DNA of 64,000 nt from DASSUW01 sp963811895. Lineage in GTDB: Bacteria > Actinomycetota > Thermoleophilia > Solirubrobacterales > Solirubrobacteraceae. Under the pieces are notes generated by a model, which was not told where the DNA came from, searched no databases, and worked only from the letters and a program-made list of their open reading frames with translations. Below are positions 41,316 through 49,830 of the stretch, one piece after another. The translations under genes and the position numbers were made by a program. The DNA is taken from positions 252,922-316,921 of the forward strand of contig CAWETE010000012.1 of the NCBI GenBank assembly GCA_963811895.1. The letters run 5' to 3'. How positions within the stretch are numbered: the stretch's first letter is position 1; every line of letters begins with the position of its first letter.

Positions 41316-42791
41316 ATGGACATCAACGAGCAACCGACGGCGCCGTATCTCGACGCCGTCGTCGCCTACGCCTTCCGCGGCACGGGGCGCTACCACGTGC
41401 CGGGTCACAAGGGCGGGGCCGGAGCCGACCCCGGCCTGCGCAAGGCGATCGGCGTCGACGCGCTCGCCTGCGACATCCCGCAGGACATCCACGGCATCGA
41501 CCTCGGCCCGTCTCCGACCGCATACGAGCGCGCGGAGCTGCTGGCCGCGCAGGCGTTCGGCGCCGAGCGGACCTTCTTCCTCACCAACGGCGCCACGCAG
41601 GGCAACCATGCGCTGTGCCTGGCCCTGGCGCCGCTCGGCACGCGGATCGTGGCCCAGCGCAACTCGCACGCCTCGATCGTCGACGGGCTCGTTTTGAGCG
41701 GCGGGCTGCCGAGCTTCGTGGCGCCCGAGTACGACGGCGAGCTGGGCATCACCCACTGCGTGACGCCCGCTTCGCTGGAGCGCGCGCTGCGCGACGCGCC
41801 CGACGCCGAGGCCGCGTTCCTCGTCTCGCCCACGTACTACGGCATGGCGGCCGACATCGCGGCGCTGGCGGAGGTGGCGCACGGCGCCGGCGTGCCGCTG
41901 GTGGTCGACCAGTCGTGGGGCCCGCACTTCGGCTTCAACGAGGAGCTTCCGCCGACGGCGCTGTCACAGGGCGCCGACGCCATGCTCACCAGCACGCACA
42001 AGATCGCGGGGTCGCTGACGCAGAGCGCGATGCTGCACATCGGCGCCAGCGGGCGGGTCGACGCGGGCGCGGTCGGCCGCGCGCTGCGGCTGCTGCGCTC
42101 GACGAGCCCGTCGTCGCTGCTGATGGCATCTCTGGATGCCGCGCGGCGCCAGCTCGCGCTGCACGGCGAGCAGCTCCTGTGGGAGACGCTGCGGGCGATC
42201 GAGGTCGCGCGCGAGAAGCTCGACACGATCGACGGCATCGCGTTGGTCGACGGGTCGCTGATCGGGAAGTCGGGCGTCGCCGGCTACGACCCGCTGCGGA
42301 TCGTGCTCGACGTCCGCGGCACCGGCCGCACCGGCTACGAGATCGCCGACGCGCTGCGGCAGTCCTACGACGTGCACGTCGAGCTGCCGATGCAGGCGAC
42401 CGTGGTGTTCATCGTCGGGCTCGGCGAGTCGGCCGCCAACCTGCGGCGGCTGGCCGGCGACGTGGACGAGGTCGTCAAGCGGCTCAGGGAGCCGGGGGCG
42501 ACGGCGCCGATCGTCGCGCCTGCCGCGTCGCTCGGCTACGAGGTCGCGATCCCGCCGCGCGAGGCGTTCCTGGGGGAGGCCGAGCAGGTGGCCGTGGATT
42601 CCGCGGTGGGCCGCATCTCGTGCGAGTCGATCGCCTCGTATCCGCCGGGCGTGCCGGCCCTGCTGCCGGGCGAGCGCATCTCGGCCGCGACGGTGGAGTA
42701 CCTGCGCAAGCTGGCGGCCAGCGGCGCGCGGCTGCACGGCGCCAGCGACCCGGAGTTCGAGACCATCAACGTGCTGGTGGAGGGCTCGTGA
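41316..42791 (+). CDS. Orn/Lys/Arg decarboxylase-family enzyme (likely arginine decarboxylase)
   Basis: A 491-residue PLP decarboxylase of the group-III type: GRYHVPGHKGGAGADPGLR, DIPQDIHGIDLGPSPTAYERAELLAAQAFG, FLTNGATQGNHALCLAL, NSHASIVDG, and the PLP lysine about 229 in TSTHKIAGSLTQ. The short (~490) form lacks the large N-terminal wing of inducible enterobacterial enzymes. Directly followed by an agmatinase gene (GTGA overlap), arginine decarboxylation to agmatine is the likeliest reaction; lysine or ornithine cannot be excluded. Confidence 0.87.
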   Translation: MDINEQPTAPYLDAVVAYAFRGTGRYHVPGHKGGAGADPGLRKAIGVDALACDIPQDIHGIDLGPSPTAYERAELLAAQAFGAERTFFLTNGATQGNHALCLALAPLGTRIVAQRNSHASIVDGLVLSGGLPSFVAPEYDGELGITHCVTPASLERALRDAPDAEAAFLVSPTYYGMAADIAALAEVAHGAGVPLVVDQSWGPHFGFNEELPPTALSQGADAMLTSTHKIAGSLTQSAMLHIGASGRVDAGAVGRALRLLRSTSPSSLLMASLDAARRQLALHGEQLLWETLRAIEVAREKLDTIDGIALVDGSLIGKSGVAGYDPLRIVLDVRGTGRTGYEIADALRQSYDVHVELPMQATVVFIVGLGESAANLRRLAGDVDEVVKRLREPGATAPIVAPAASLGYEVAIPPREAFLGEAEQVAVDSAVGRISCESIASYPPGVPALLPGERISAATVEYLRKLAASGARLHGASDPEFETINVLVEGS

Positions 42792-43752
42792 TCGATCCTT
42801 TGGAGCGCTGGGCCAAGTACGGCGAGAAGCCCGACTACGCGGGGCTGCTCTCGTTCGGCGGCGCGCCGTACACGCAGGACCCCGCAGAGCTCGAGGGCTT
42901 CGACGTGGCGATCGTGGGCGCGCCGATGGACGACCTCGTGTCCGACCGCCCGGGGGCACGGCTGGCCCCACGCGCGATCCGCGGGGCGAGCTCGCCGCCC
43001 GGCCCGCACCTCGAGGTCAAGATCGACGCCTTCGCCGAGCTGCGGATCGTCGACTTCGGCGACGCCCCCACGATCCCCGCCGACGCCGGCGTCTCGCACG
43101 ACGCGATCGAGGCGACGGTGGGGCAGGTCCTGGCCGCCGGAGTGCTGCCCGTCGTGCTCGGCGGCGACCACTCGATCACCGAGCCGTCCGTGCGCGCGGT
43201 GGCGGCCAAGCACGGCCCGGTCGGCATGGTCCACTTCGACACCCACACCGACACCGGCCGCGAGGTGTTCGGCGTCGAGCGCTCGCACGGCACCTTCATC
43301 CGCCGGCTGGTCGAGGCCGGCCAGCTCGACGGCCGCCGCTACGCCCAGATCGGGCTGCGCGGCTACTGGCCCGGCGAGGCCGAGTTCGCCTGGCAGGCCG
43401 AGCAGGGGATCACGAGCTTCTTCATGCACGACGTGCGCGACCTCGGCATCCGCGAGGTCGTGCGACAGGCTGATGGAAGCGGTCGGTGCCGGGCCCCGTA
43501 TATCTGACGGTCGACGTCGACGTGCTCGACCCGGCGTTCATCCCGGGCACGGGCACGCCGGAGCCGGGAGGCATGACCGCCGTCGACCTGCTGCTCGCCG
43601 TCCGCACCGTGGCTCTCGAGCTCGAGCTGGTCGGCGCCGACGTGGTCGAGGTCATCCCGACGACGGTCGGCACCAACGACTACTCGGCGCTGGTGGCCGA
43701 TCGCATCGTGCGCGAGACCTTGACCGGTCTCGCTATGCGTCGCCGAGGTTGA
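42788..43752 (+). CDS. speB: Agmatinase-family ureohydrolase, two frameshifts near its 3' part
   Basis: The manganese motifs are GGDHS, HFDTHTD and DVDVLDPAF, with GTGTPEPGG after them, as in agmatinase and other ureohydrolases; VVLGGDHSITEPSVRAVAAK is intact. The frame breaks twice, at about 43474 and about 43493, each time by one extra base (after ...GTGCGACAGGCT and within GGGCCCC). Correcting both gives one protein of about 320 residues. The GTG 42788 overlaps the decarboxylase stop. It would hydrolyse agmatine to putrescine and urea, completing the arginine-to-putrescine route. Confidence 0.82.
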
Positions 43753-44214
43753 CGCCCAGCGCCTCGACCTGAGACCGCTGGTCGCCGGTCAGGTCACGCC
43801 GCCGCATCTCCTGGACCCACTGCCCGAGCGGGAAGCCCTTGCCATAGATGAAGTCCGCGTCGACGTTCGGGTCACCGCCGGCATTGACGTGGTCGCGCAT
43901 GTAGGCGAGGCCGGCCTCGAAGAACAGGTCCACCTGCACCCAGCCTCGTCGACCCGCCGCACGCTCAGCTCGTCGACGTAGCACCAGGCCCAGTCCTGAC
44001 CGGGCTGCAGCGTCTCGACCATCGGATGGCCGGTCTCCTTGTGGTGCGCCGTGGCGTGCAGGCCGGGGCTCGAGTCGCAGCACCCGACGTGCCCGCACGT
44101 CAGGCACCGCCGCAGGCTCACCCAGCTGCCGTCCGCGCAGTCCTCGCACGCCGGGTCGGCCACCGCCGGCCAGTCGGCGCGTACCTCGTCGACATGCTCA
44201 CAGGCTCCCGCCAT
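43733..44214 (-). CDS. UBP-type zinc finger fused to helicase-associated (HA) domain, one frameshift
   Basis: The first ~90 residues form a UBP-type zinc finger (CEDCADGSWVSLRRCLTCGHVGCC, then HATAHHKETGHPMVE). Near 43960 the frame must shift by one base to continue with WVQVDLFFEAGLAYMRDHV and PLGQWVQEMRRRDLTGDQR, which resembles the helicase-associated (HA) domain repeat. The corrected protein is about 160 residues. Bacterial UBP fingers of this sort are uncharacterised. The start ATG 44214 lies in a tandemly duplicated segment. The 3' end overlaps the convergent agmatinase by 20 bases. Confidence 0.75.
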
Positions 44215-44299
44215 CGTTTGACCAGCATACGCAGGCGTGTGCCCTCGTCGACGTGCTCGCACGCTGGCGCCATGCTGATGAGCATACGCAGGCGTGTGC
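44187..44299. repeat. Tandem duplication covering the zinc-finger gene 5' end
   Basis: Two ~55-base copies, 44187-44242 and 44246-44299, each holding a CGTCGAC..GCTC..GCC(A/G)CAT core and ending in the identical 19 bases AGCATACGCAGGCGTGTGC. On the minus strand each copy contains its own start codon (44214 and 44273) and the first seven residues, MA(G/P)ACEHVDE. The outer copy is out of frame with the zinc finger. It looks like a recent duplication of the gene start. Confidence 0.8.
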
Positions 44300-44335
44300 G
44301 TGGCCAAGGATCGCGTCGCCTCTCCGGCGCAGAGG

Positions 44336-44815
44336 TCAGGCGCACTCGTAGGTCAGCGTGTACACGACCGGCTCGCCCAGAGCGATCGCCACATCGAAGT
44401 CCCGCATGTCCCAGTCTCCGTGGCAGACATCGTCGGCCTTGTCCTCGGCCTTGTCCTTGGCGGCGTCCATGTCCATGTCGCGCCCGACGGCGATCCGTTC
44501 GCCGGGCCCGCCGTACTGGGGGTCGCTCGGGGCGGCGGCGGCGTCGTCGTCATCGTCGGGACAGTTCTCCTGGTCGCCCGACCAGGGTCCATAGGGTCCG
44601 CAGTCCTGATGCAGCTGTCCGTCTGCGGGCCACTCCGTGTGCTCGTGGGCCCCACCCGGCTTCTCGGGCGGGGACATCTTCGCGGTGGCCGGCGGCGGAC
44701 TTGCCGTGCCTGCGTGTTGCGTCGCGCCCGCCGTCGCCGCGAACGGCATGGCGATCAGCGCAGCGAGCACGAACGCCGCTCCGGCGGCGCGCATGCTGGT
44801 CGTCTTGGAGAACAT
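44336..44815 (-). CDS. Secreted acidic protein of unknown function
   Basis: A 159-residue exported protein. ATG 44815 gives a signal peptide (residues 1-29) and fits an AGGAAG upstream. The mature part is short, acidic and contains a run of Asp (DQENCPDDDDDAAA), a Met/Lys-rich segment (RDMDMDAAKDKAEDKADD) and four cysteines. No family recognised. It is divergent from the universal-stress-like gene at 44943. Confidence 0.68.
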   Translation of the reverse strand: MFSKTTSMRAAGAAFVLAALIAMPFAATAGATQHAGTASPPPATAKMSPPEKPGGAHEHTEWPADGQLHQDCGPYGPWSGDQENCPDDDDDAAAAPSDPQYGGPGERIAVGRDMDMDAAKDKAEDKADDVCHGDWDMRDFDVAIALGEPVVYTLTYECA

Positions 44816-44942
44816 CGTGGGGTCCCCTTCCTGGGGTGAGTGGGTCATCGAGGAGAAGGACCCGCGGATGCTCCCCCGGGTTGGCCGGTTGCGTTGCGCC
44901 CGTCACGGCCGAGTGCCATCGTTTGTGCCGGAGCCAAGAGCG

Positions 44943-45383
44943 ATGGATGCCGGAAGAGTCACACGCGTCCTCGTCGTCGCGAACCGCACCGCGGCCACGC
45001 CGTGGCTGCTGCACGAGATCGAGCACCGGTCCAAGGACGAGTCGTGCGAGTTCGCGTTGCTCGTCCCGCCGGTCGGTGGGCGGCATCCTGACTGGACCCT
45101 GGATGTCGCGCTGTCGCACGTCGAGCAGGCCGCCGGACGGCGCGTGCACACGGTGAGCTGCGACCGGGATTGCATCGGCGCCGTACGGCACGCGCTCAGC
45201 GAGCAGCCCTACGACGAGGTGCTCATCTGCACGCGTCCGCCCGCCGGCCCGAAGTGGCTCAATCCTCACCCCATGAGCTGGCTCGACGAGCTCGACGTGC
45301 CCGTGACCACGTTGGTCGTGGGCGAGCGCGCGCGACTCGACCGAGGCGTACTCAAAGTCCGCTGGGACGACGGAGTCCCTTGA
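44943..45383 (+). CDS. Universal-stress-protein-like small protein
   Basis: A 146-residue cytoplasmic protein beginning VLVVANRTAATPWLLHEIEHR and ending in a segment of the USP alpha/beta type (DELDVPVTTLVVGERARLD). Actinobacterial proteins like this are common, short and of unknown ligand. ATG 44943 is the start, near a divergent gene. Confidence 0.65.
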   Translation: MDAGRVTRVLVVANRTAATPWLLHEIEHRSKDESCEFALLVPPVGGRHPDWTLDVALSHVEQAAGRRVHTVSCDRDCIGAVRHALSEQPYDEVLICTRPPAGPKWLNPHPMSWLDELDVPVTTLVVGERARLDRGVLKVRWDDGVP

Positions 45384-45453
45384 GCTTCGCCAAGGTCAGG
45401 TTCCCGCCCACGAGCGGCACCAAGGTTCTGACGTGTTGACCGACCGGGTTGGA

Positions 45454-45666
45454 TCACCGCATGGTCGGCCACGGTACAGCCCACCGCAGTGCGTGCTTCA
45501 ACGCGACAGCCCGGAGCGCGCCCCGCGTGTCGTTATCGAGCGCCGCGGAATCGCCGAACTCAGCGCGGACAATCGAGTCGACAACGGCCTCGCGCAGGCA
45601 CCAGCCGTGCCGCGTGCACAGCTCCTCCAGGAGCGCGTCCATCTGGCTTATGGGTCGGTAGCCCAT
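45454..45666 (-). CDS. Hypothetical small protein
   Basis: A 70-residue protein, mixed charged and hydrophobic, with no match I recognise (MDALLEELCTRHGWCLREA, VVDSIVRAEFGDSAALDND). Codon use is plausible. It has no signal peptide. It could be a spurious reading frame. Confidence 0.42.
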   Translation of the reverse strand: MGYRPISQMDALLEELCTRHGWCLREAVVDSIVRAEFGDSAALDNDTRGALRAVALKHALRWAVPWPTMR

Positions 45667-45978
45667 GGCGGCAACAGCTTCGCATCGAGTCTGCTGGTTC
45701 CGCAGGACTCACGCGACAGCCAAGCGCTGTTGCGAAAGCGAGCAGACCGTCGACGCCGCCGCTCGCACCTCGTCCGGGGCGGGCGTGTGGGCATCGATCG
45801 CGGAATGCGCTCGCATTCCCGGTTGTGCGGGGCGTCGCGTCAACATGTCGTGCAGCCAGTCGCGGATAGCGTTCCTGGATTCGACCGAGTCGTGGGCGCC
45901 CCTCTCTGCCAACGTCCGATGAGACGCTCACGATCAGGGATCTACTGACATTGAGGGCGAGATTCGGAGCACGTTGGG
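45667..45978. other. Low-coding stretch before IS remnant
   Basis: This 312-base stretch has no frame with convincing coding character. A minus-strand frame at 45709-45912 encodes 67 residues (NAIRDWLHDMLTRRP, SAIDAHTPAPDEV) that may be a decayed gene, but I cannot name it. The base composition is lower in GC than its flanks, as in transposon borders. Confidence 0.4.
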
Positions 45979-46210
45979 ATGTCGCAGGAGAACGGACACG
46001 AGAGGAGTGCCGCGGCGCGCGGGGCGCGTCGGGGTCCCCGCCTGACCCTGAGCTGGTTGAGCGGCCCAAGCGCCGGCGGTTTACGGCGAAGTACAAGCTG
46101 GAGATTCTCGAGCAGGCCGAGGCGTGCACGAGGTCGGGGGAGATCGGCGAGCTGTTGCGGCGCGAGGGGCTGTACACGTCGCATCTGACGGCGTGGCGCA
46201 AGCAGCGCAA
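45979..46210 (+). pseudogene. Truncated IS3-family OrfA-like transposase fragment
   Basis: Starting at ATG 45979 (MSQENGHERSAAARGA), the frame shifts by one base near 46020 into VERPKRRRFTAKYKLEILEQ, SGEIGELLRREGLYTSHLTAWRKQR, the helix-turn-helix of an IS3-type OrfA. The rest of the transposase and OrfB are missing. The fragment ends abruptly around 46210 where a Clp-N-like segment begins in the same frame. Confidence 0.75.
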
Positions 46211-46529
46211 GGCTGCGTCGCAGCTGCTGCGCGCCGAGGGCATCAGCCTCGACCGTGCCCACACGCACGTCGAGGGCGCGACGACGCGCGGCAACCTGTT
46301 CCGGCGCGCGCCCGCGACCGACGACCTCCGCGCCCTGCTCGAGGCGCCGGCGCGCGCGGCCCGCGCCCGTCACAGTCCCCGTATCGAGGTCGAGGACCTG
46401 CTGCTCAGCGCGCTCGACGATCCCGCCGGGGCGCATCCCGCAACGCTTCGCGCGCTCGGCGTGCAGCCGGACGCGATCCGCGAGGCGTTGAAGGCCGGCC
46501 TCGACGCCGGCTCAGTCGCCCCGGATTAG
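46211..46529 (+). pseudogene. Clp-N domain fragment fused to the IS remnant
   Basis: In frame with the transposase fragment, about 105 residues continue as QLLRAEGISLDRAHTHVEG, APARAARARHSPRIEVEDLLLSALDD and TLRALGVQPDAIREALK. These are the two half-repeats of an N-terminal Clp/ClpR domain. No ATPase domain follows. It looks like a gene cut by the insertion element, leaving a chimeric frame that ends at 46529. Confidence 0.65.
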
Positions 46530-46556
46530 TCCAGATGGGTTCATCACGGGCCCCGT

Positions 46557-47341
46557 CTAGTTCCGCGGCCGCCGGCTGAACGACCGGGCGACGATGGCGT
46601 CGAGCAGCGCCGCCGGCCCGCGCGAGGCCAGCTTGGCGAGCGCCAGACGGCCGCCCGGGCCGAGCACGGCGTCGTCGGAGCGGATCGCCTTCACGACCTT
46701 GGCCGCCCACTCCTCGGCCGGCTGGAGGTCCCAGGCACCGGTGTCCATGTGGCGGCCGTAGGCCTCGAGCGTCGCGTCCATCATCTCCGTCTGCACGCCC
46801 GGCGTGACGAGCTGGAGCACGTCGACCCCGGTGCCCTTGAGCTCTCGCCGGAGCGACTCGCTGAAGGCGACGACGCCGGCCTTGGAGGCGGCGTAGGTGC
46901 TGGCCGCCGGGAAGTACGCGTAGCCCGAGATGCTCGCGTTGTTGACGATCTTGCCGCGGCCGCGACCCAGCATCCCCGGCAGGACGGCGCGGGTCAGCGT
47001 GTGACGCCGACGAGGTTCACCTGGAACATCGCGTAGACGTCGTCGAGGTCCTGGTCCTCGAGCAGGCCGCCGGTCATCTGCCCGGCGTTGTTGATCAGCA
47101 GGTCGATCTCGGGGAGGCCGGTGCAGCTGCGCTCGATCGACTCGCGCGAGGACAGGTCGACAGCGACCGCGCGCACCTCGCGCGCGCCTCCCGCCGGTGC
47201 GGCGAGCGGCTCCATCGCGCCGGGGTCGCGGGCGCCGGCCAGCAGCAGGGCGAGCGGCTCGCGCGCGAGCGCCTCGGCGATCGCGCGGCCGATGCCGCGG
47301 TTGGCGCCGGTGACCAGGGCTGTCGCGCCGTCCAGCTTCAC
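46557..47341 (-). CDS. Short-chain dehydrogenase/reductase, one frameshift
   Basis: About 261 residues after correction: the N-terminal half has TGANRGIGRAIAEAL and LLINNAGQMTGG, the C-terminal half IVNNASISGYAYFPAASTYAASKAG with the active-site Tyr-x3-Lys, and KGTGVDVLQLVTPGVQTEM. The break near 46998 is two extra bases (within GTCACACG); removing them rejoins the two halves. A standard SDR of unknown substrate. Two bases from the membrane gene upstream. Confidence 0.82.
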
Positions 47342-47342
47342 G

Positions 47343-47720
47343 TCAGCAGTCGACCGCGGCGGCCACCGCGGCGCTGATCGCGGCCGACGCGCCGGCGACG
47401 ACCGCCGTGGCCGGCGCGGCCTTCGGCGGCAGCTTCCGCCGGCCGGCGGCGGTGGCCGCGATGTCGGAGAGGTCGCCGACGATGCTGAGCACGAGCCACG
47501 GCCGGACCGGATGGCCGCGCCAGGCGGCGACCGCCGCGGCGGCGTGCATCGCCACCTCGCGGGCGCCGAGGCCGCGCAGGGCGACGGCGGCGGGAGGCTC
47601 GCCGCCCGCAGGCCCGAGCCACGAGCGGGTCACGCGGCCCGGGGCCGCGAGCAGGGCAGCGCCGTAGGCGATGCGCAGGCCCAGGACGCCGATTGCGACA
47701 AGGCGGGGGGTACTCATCAC
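47343..47720 (-). CDS. Small membrane protein (four helices)
   Basis: A 125-residue integral membrane protein with helices LVAIGVLGLRIAYGAALLA, VAMHAAAAVAAW, PWLVLSIVGDLSDIAATAA and ATAVVAGASAAISAAVAAA. Its Gly/Ala-rich helices resemble DUF4267-type proteins, though I am not sure. It is one base from the SDR gene, so probably co-transcribed. Confidence 0.7.
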   Translation of the reverse strand: MMSTPRLVAIGVLGLRIAYGAALLAAPGRVTRSWLGPAGGEPPAAVALRGLGAREVAMHAAAAVAAWRGHPVRPWLVLSIVGDLSDIAATAAGRRKLPPKAAPATAVVAGASAAISAAVAAAVDC

Positions 47721-47819
47721 TGGGGGTACGCGCCGGGCGCCCCGTCCGGATCACCTCGGTGATCCGCGGCGCGCCGTGCTACGAACCAGTCACTGAATGC
47801 CCTGTTCCCGGTTCAGCGG

Positions 47820-49089
47820 ATGAGGGTGGCGATCGTCGGCGCCGGCGTGTCCGGCCTCGTCGCCGCCCACCTGCTCCATCGCGACGCACGAGGTCACCGT
47901 CTTCGAGGCGGCGCGATCACGCCGGCGGGCACACGAACACCGTCGCGTGTCGAGACCGGACGGCGACGCACGACGTCGACACCGGCTTCATCGTCTTCAA
48001 CGACCGCAACTACCCGCGCTTCGAGCGCCTGCTCGACGCGGCTCGGCGTCGCCGCGGCAGCCGTCGAACATGAGCTTCTCGGTCAGCGACGAGGCCGGCG
48101 ACTTCGAGTACAACGGCACGTCGCCGAACGGCCTGTTCGCCAAGCGCGCGCACCTGGTCGACGCCGTGGTTCCAGCGCATGGTCGCCGACCTCGTGCGCT
48201 TCAACCGCGACGCGCGCGCGCTGCTCGGCGTCGCGCGACGACGACCCGTCGCTGCGCGACTGGCTCGAGCGAGCGCGGCTACTCGCGCGCCGTTCGTCGA
48301 GCGGCTGATCGTGCCGCAGGCGTCGGCCGTCTGGTCGGCCGACCCGGCGCAGATGTGGACGCTTCCCGGCGCGCTTCCTGGTCGAGTTCTTCGACAACCA
48401 CGGCATGCTCGGCCTCCGCGGCCGCCCGCGCTGGCGGACGGTCACGCGGCGGCTCGCGCGCGCTACGTGGAGGCGCTCGACGCGCCCGTGGCGCGACCGG
48501 CTCCGGCTCGCGACGCCGGTCGCGCGCGATCGCGCGCCACGACGACCACGTCGCGGTCACGCCGCGCGGCGGCGAGCCCGAGCGCTTCGACGAGGTCGTC
48601 CTCGCCGCCACGCCGACCAGGCGCTGGCGCTGCTCGCCGACCCGACCGACCGCCGAGCGCGAGATCCTCGGCGCGTTCCCGTACCAGCCCAACGAGGCGG
48701 TGCTGCACACCGACCGCGCGGCTGCTGCCGCGCCGCCGCCGCGCCTGGGCGAGCTGGAACTACCACCTGCTCGACCGAGCCAGCCGGCCGCGCCGACCGT
48801 CACCTACCACATGAACCGCCTGCAGTCGCTCGACGCCGACCGCGAGCTGCTGCGTCACGCTCAACCGCACCGACGCGATCGACCCGAGCACGTGATCCGC
48901 ACGATCCGACTACGCGCACCCGGTCTTCACGCGCGGCGGGCGTCGCCGCGCAGGCGCGCCACGCGAGATCAGCGGCCGCCGACCGCACGCACTACTGCGG
49001 CGCCTACTGGGGCTGGGGCTTCCACGAGGACGGCGTCGGCGCAGCGGCGCTGCGCGTGCGCGCGAGCGGCTCGGGGCGAGCGGCTGTGA
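47820..49089 (+). pseudogene. FAD-dependent oxidoreductase (amine-oxidase type), many frameshifts
   Basis: The N-terminus has VAIVGAGVSGLVAAHLLH, the FAD-binding GxGxxG motif. Correcting about 18 single-base indels over the first kilobase restores one continuous ~420-residue protein, including VDTGFIVFNDRNYPRFERLL, a MSFSVSDEAGDFEYNG segment and a C-terminal YWGWGFHEDGVG. This is the amine-oxidase-like protein found beside DUF1365 and cyclopropane synthases. Most indels are an added G or C at GC-rich steps (for example GCG|G|CTC). The protein is otherwise well conserved, so sequencing error is likelier than decay. Its stop overlaps the DUF1365 start (GTGA). Confidence 0.8.
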
Positions 49090-49830
49090 GCGCACAGCGC
49101 GCTCTACGAGGGCACGATCCGCCACCGCCGCTTCGCGGCCGCCGCGCACGCGTTCCGCCACCGCGATCGCGATGGCCTACCTCGACCTCGACGAGCTGCC
49201 GCGGCTGCTCGGCGGCGCGGCTGCGTCGCGCCGCCGGCCGGCGCTCGTGCGCTTCCGGCGCGCGCGACTACCTCGGCGACCCCGGCGTCCCGCTCGCCGA
49301 CGCGGTGCGCGCCCTCGTCGCCGAGCGCACCGGCAGCGCGCCCGACGGCCCGGTCCGGCTGCTCACCCACCTGCGCACGTTCGGCCACTGCTTCAACCCG
49401 GTGAGCTTCTACTACTGCTTCGACGCGCGACGAGCGCGCTCGAGGCCGTCGTCGCCGAGGTGACGAACACGCCGTGGGGCGAGCGCCACGCCTACGTCGC
49501 TGCGCGCGGCGACGGCCGGCCGTCATGCGCGGCGGCGTCGACGAAGGCGTTGCACGTCTCGCCGTTCATGGGCATGGACCAGCGACTACGAGCTGGCGCG
49601 TCAGCGACGCCCGGGCCGACGCTGTCGGTGCACATCGAGAACCGCGAGGCGCGGCGAGCGCGCGTTCGACGCGACGCTCAGCCTGCGGCGCGAGCCGCTC
49701 GCGCGCGCTCGCGCGCGCTGCGCGCTGCCGGCGCGACGCTGCGCGTGCTGCCGCTGATCTACGGGCACGCGGTCGCGCCTGCGAGCTCAAGGGCGCCCGT
49801 GCACCGGCACCCGCAGCGATGCGCGCATGA
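49086..49830 (+). pseudogene. DUF1365 protein, frameshifted
   Basis: Starting GTG 49086, corrected reading gives ALYEGTIRHRRFAAAAHAF, HLRTFGHCFNPVSFYYCF and EVTNTPWGERHAYV, the DUF1365 signature, for about 245 residues. Several one-base indels break the frame. DUF1365 proteins are part of the photo-oxidative stress set with FAD-oxidoreductase and cyclopropane synthase genes. Its stop overlaps the next start (ATGA at 49827-49830). Confidence 0.8.
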
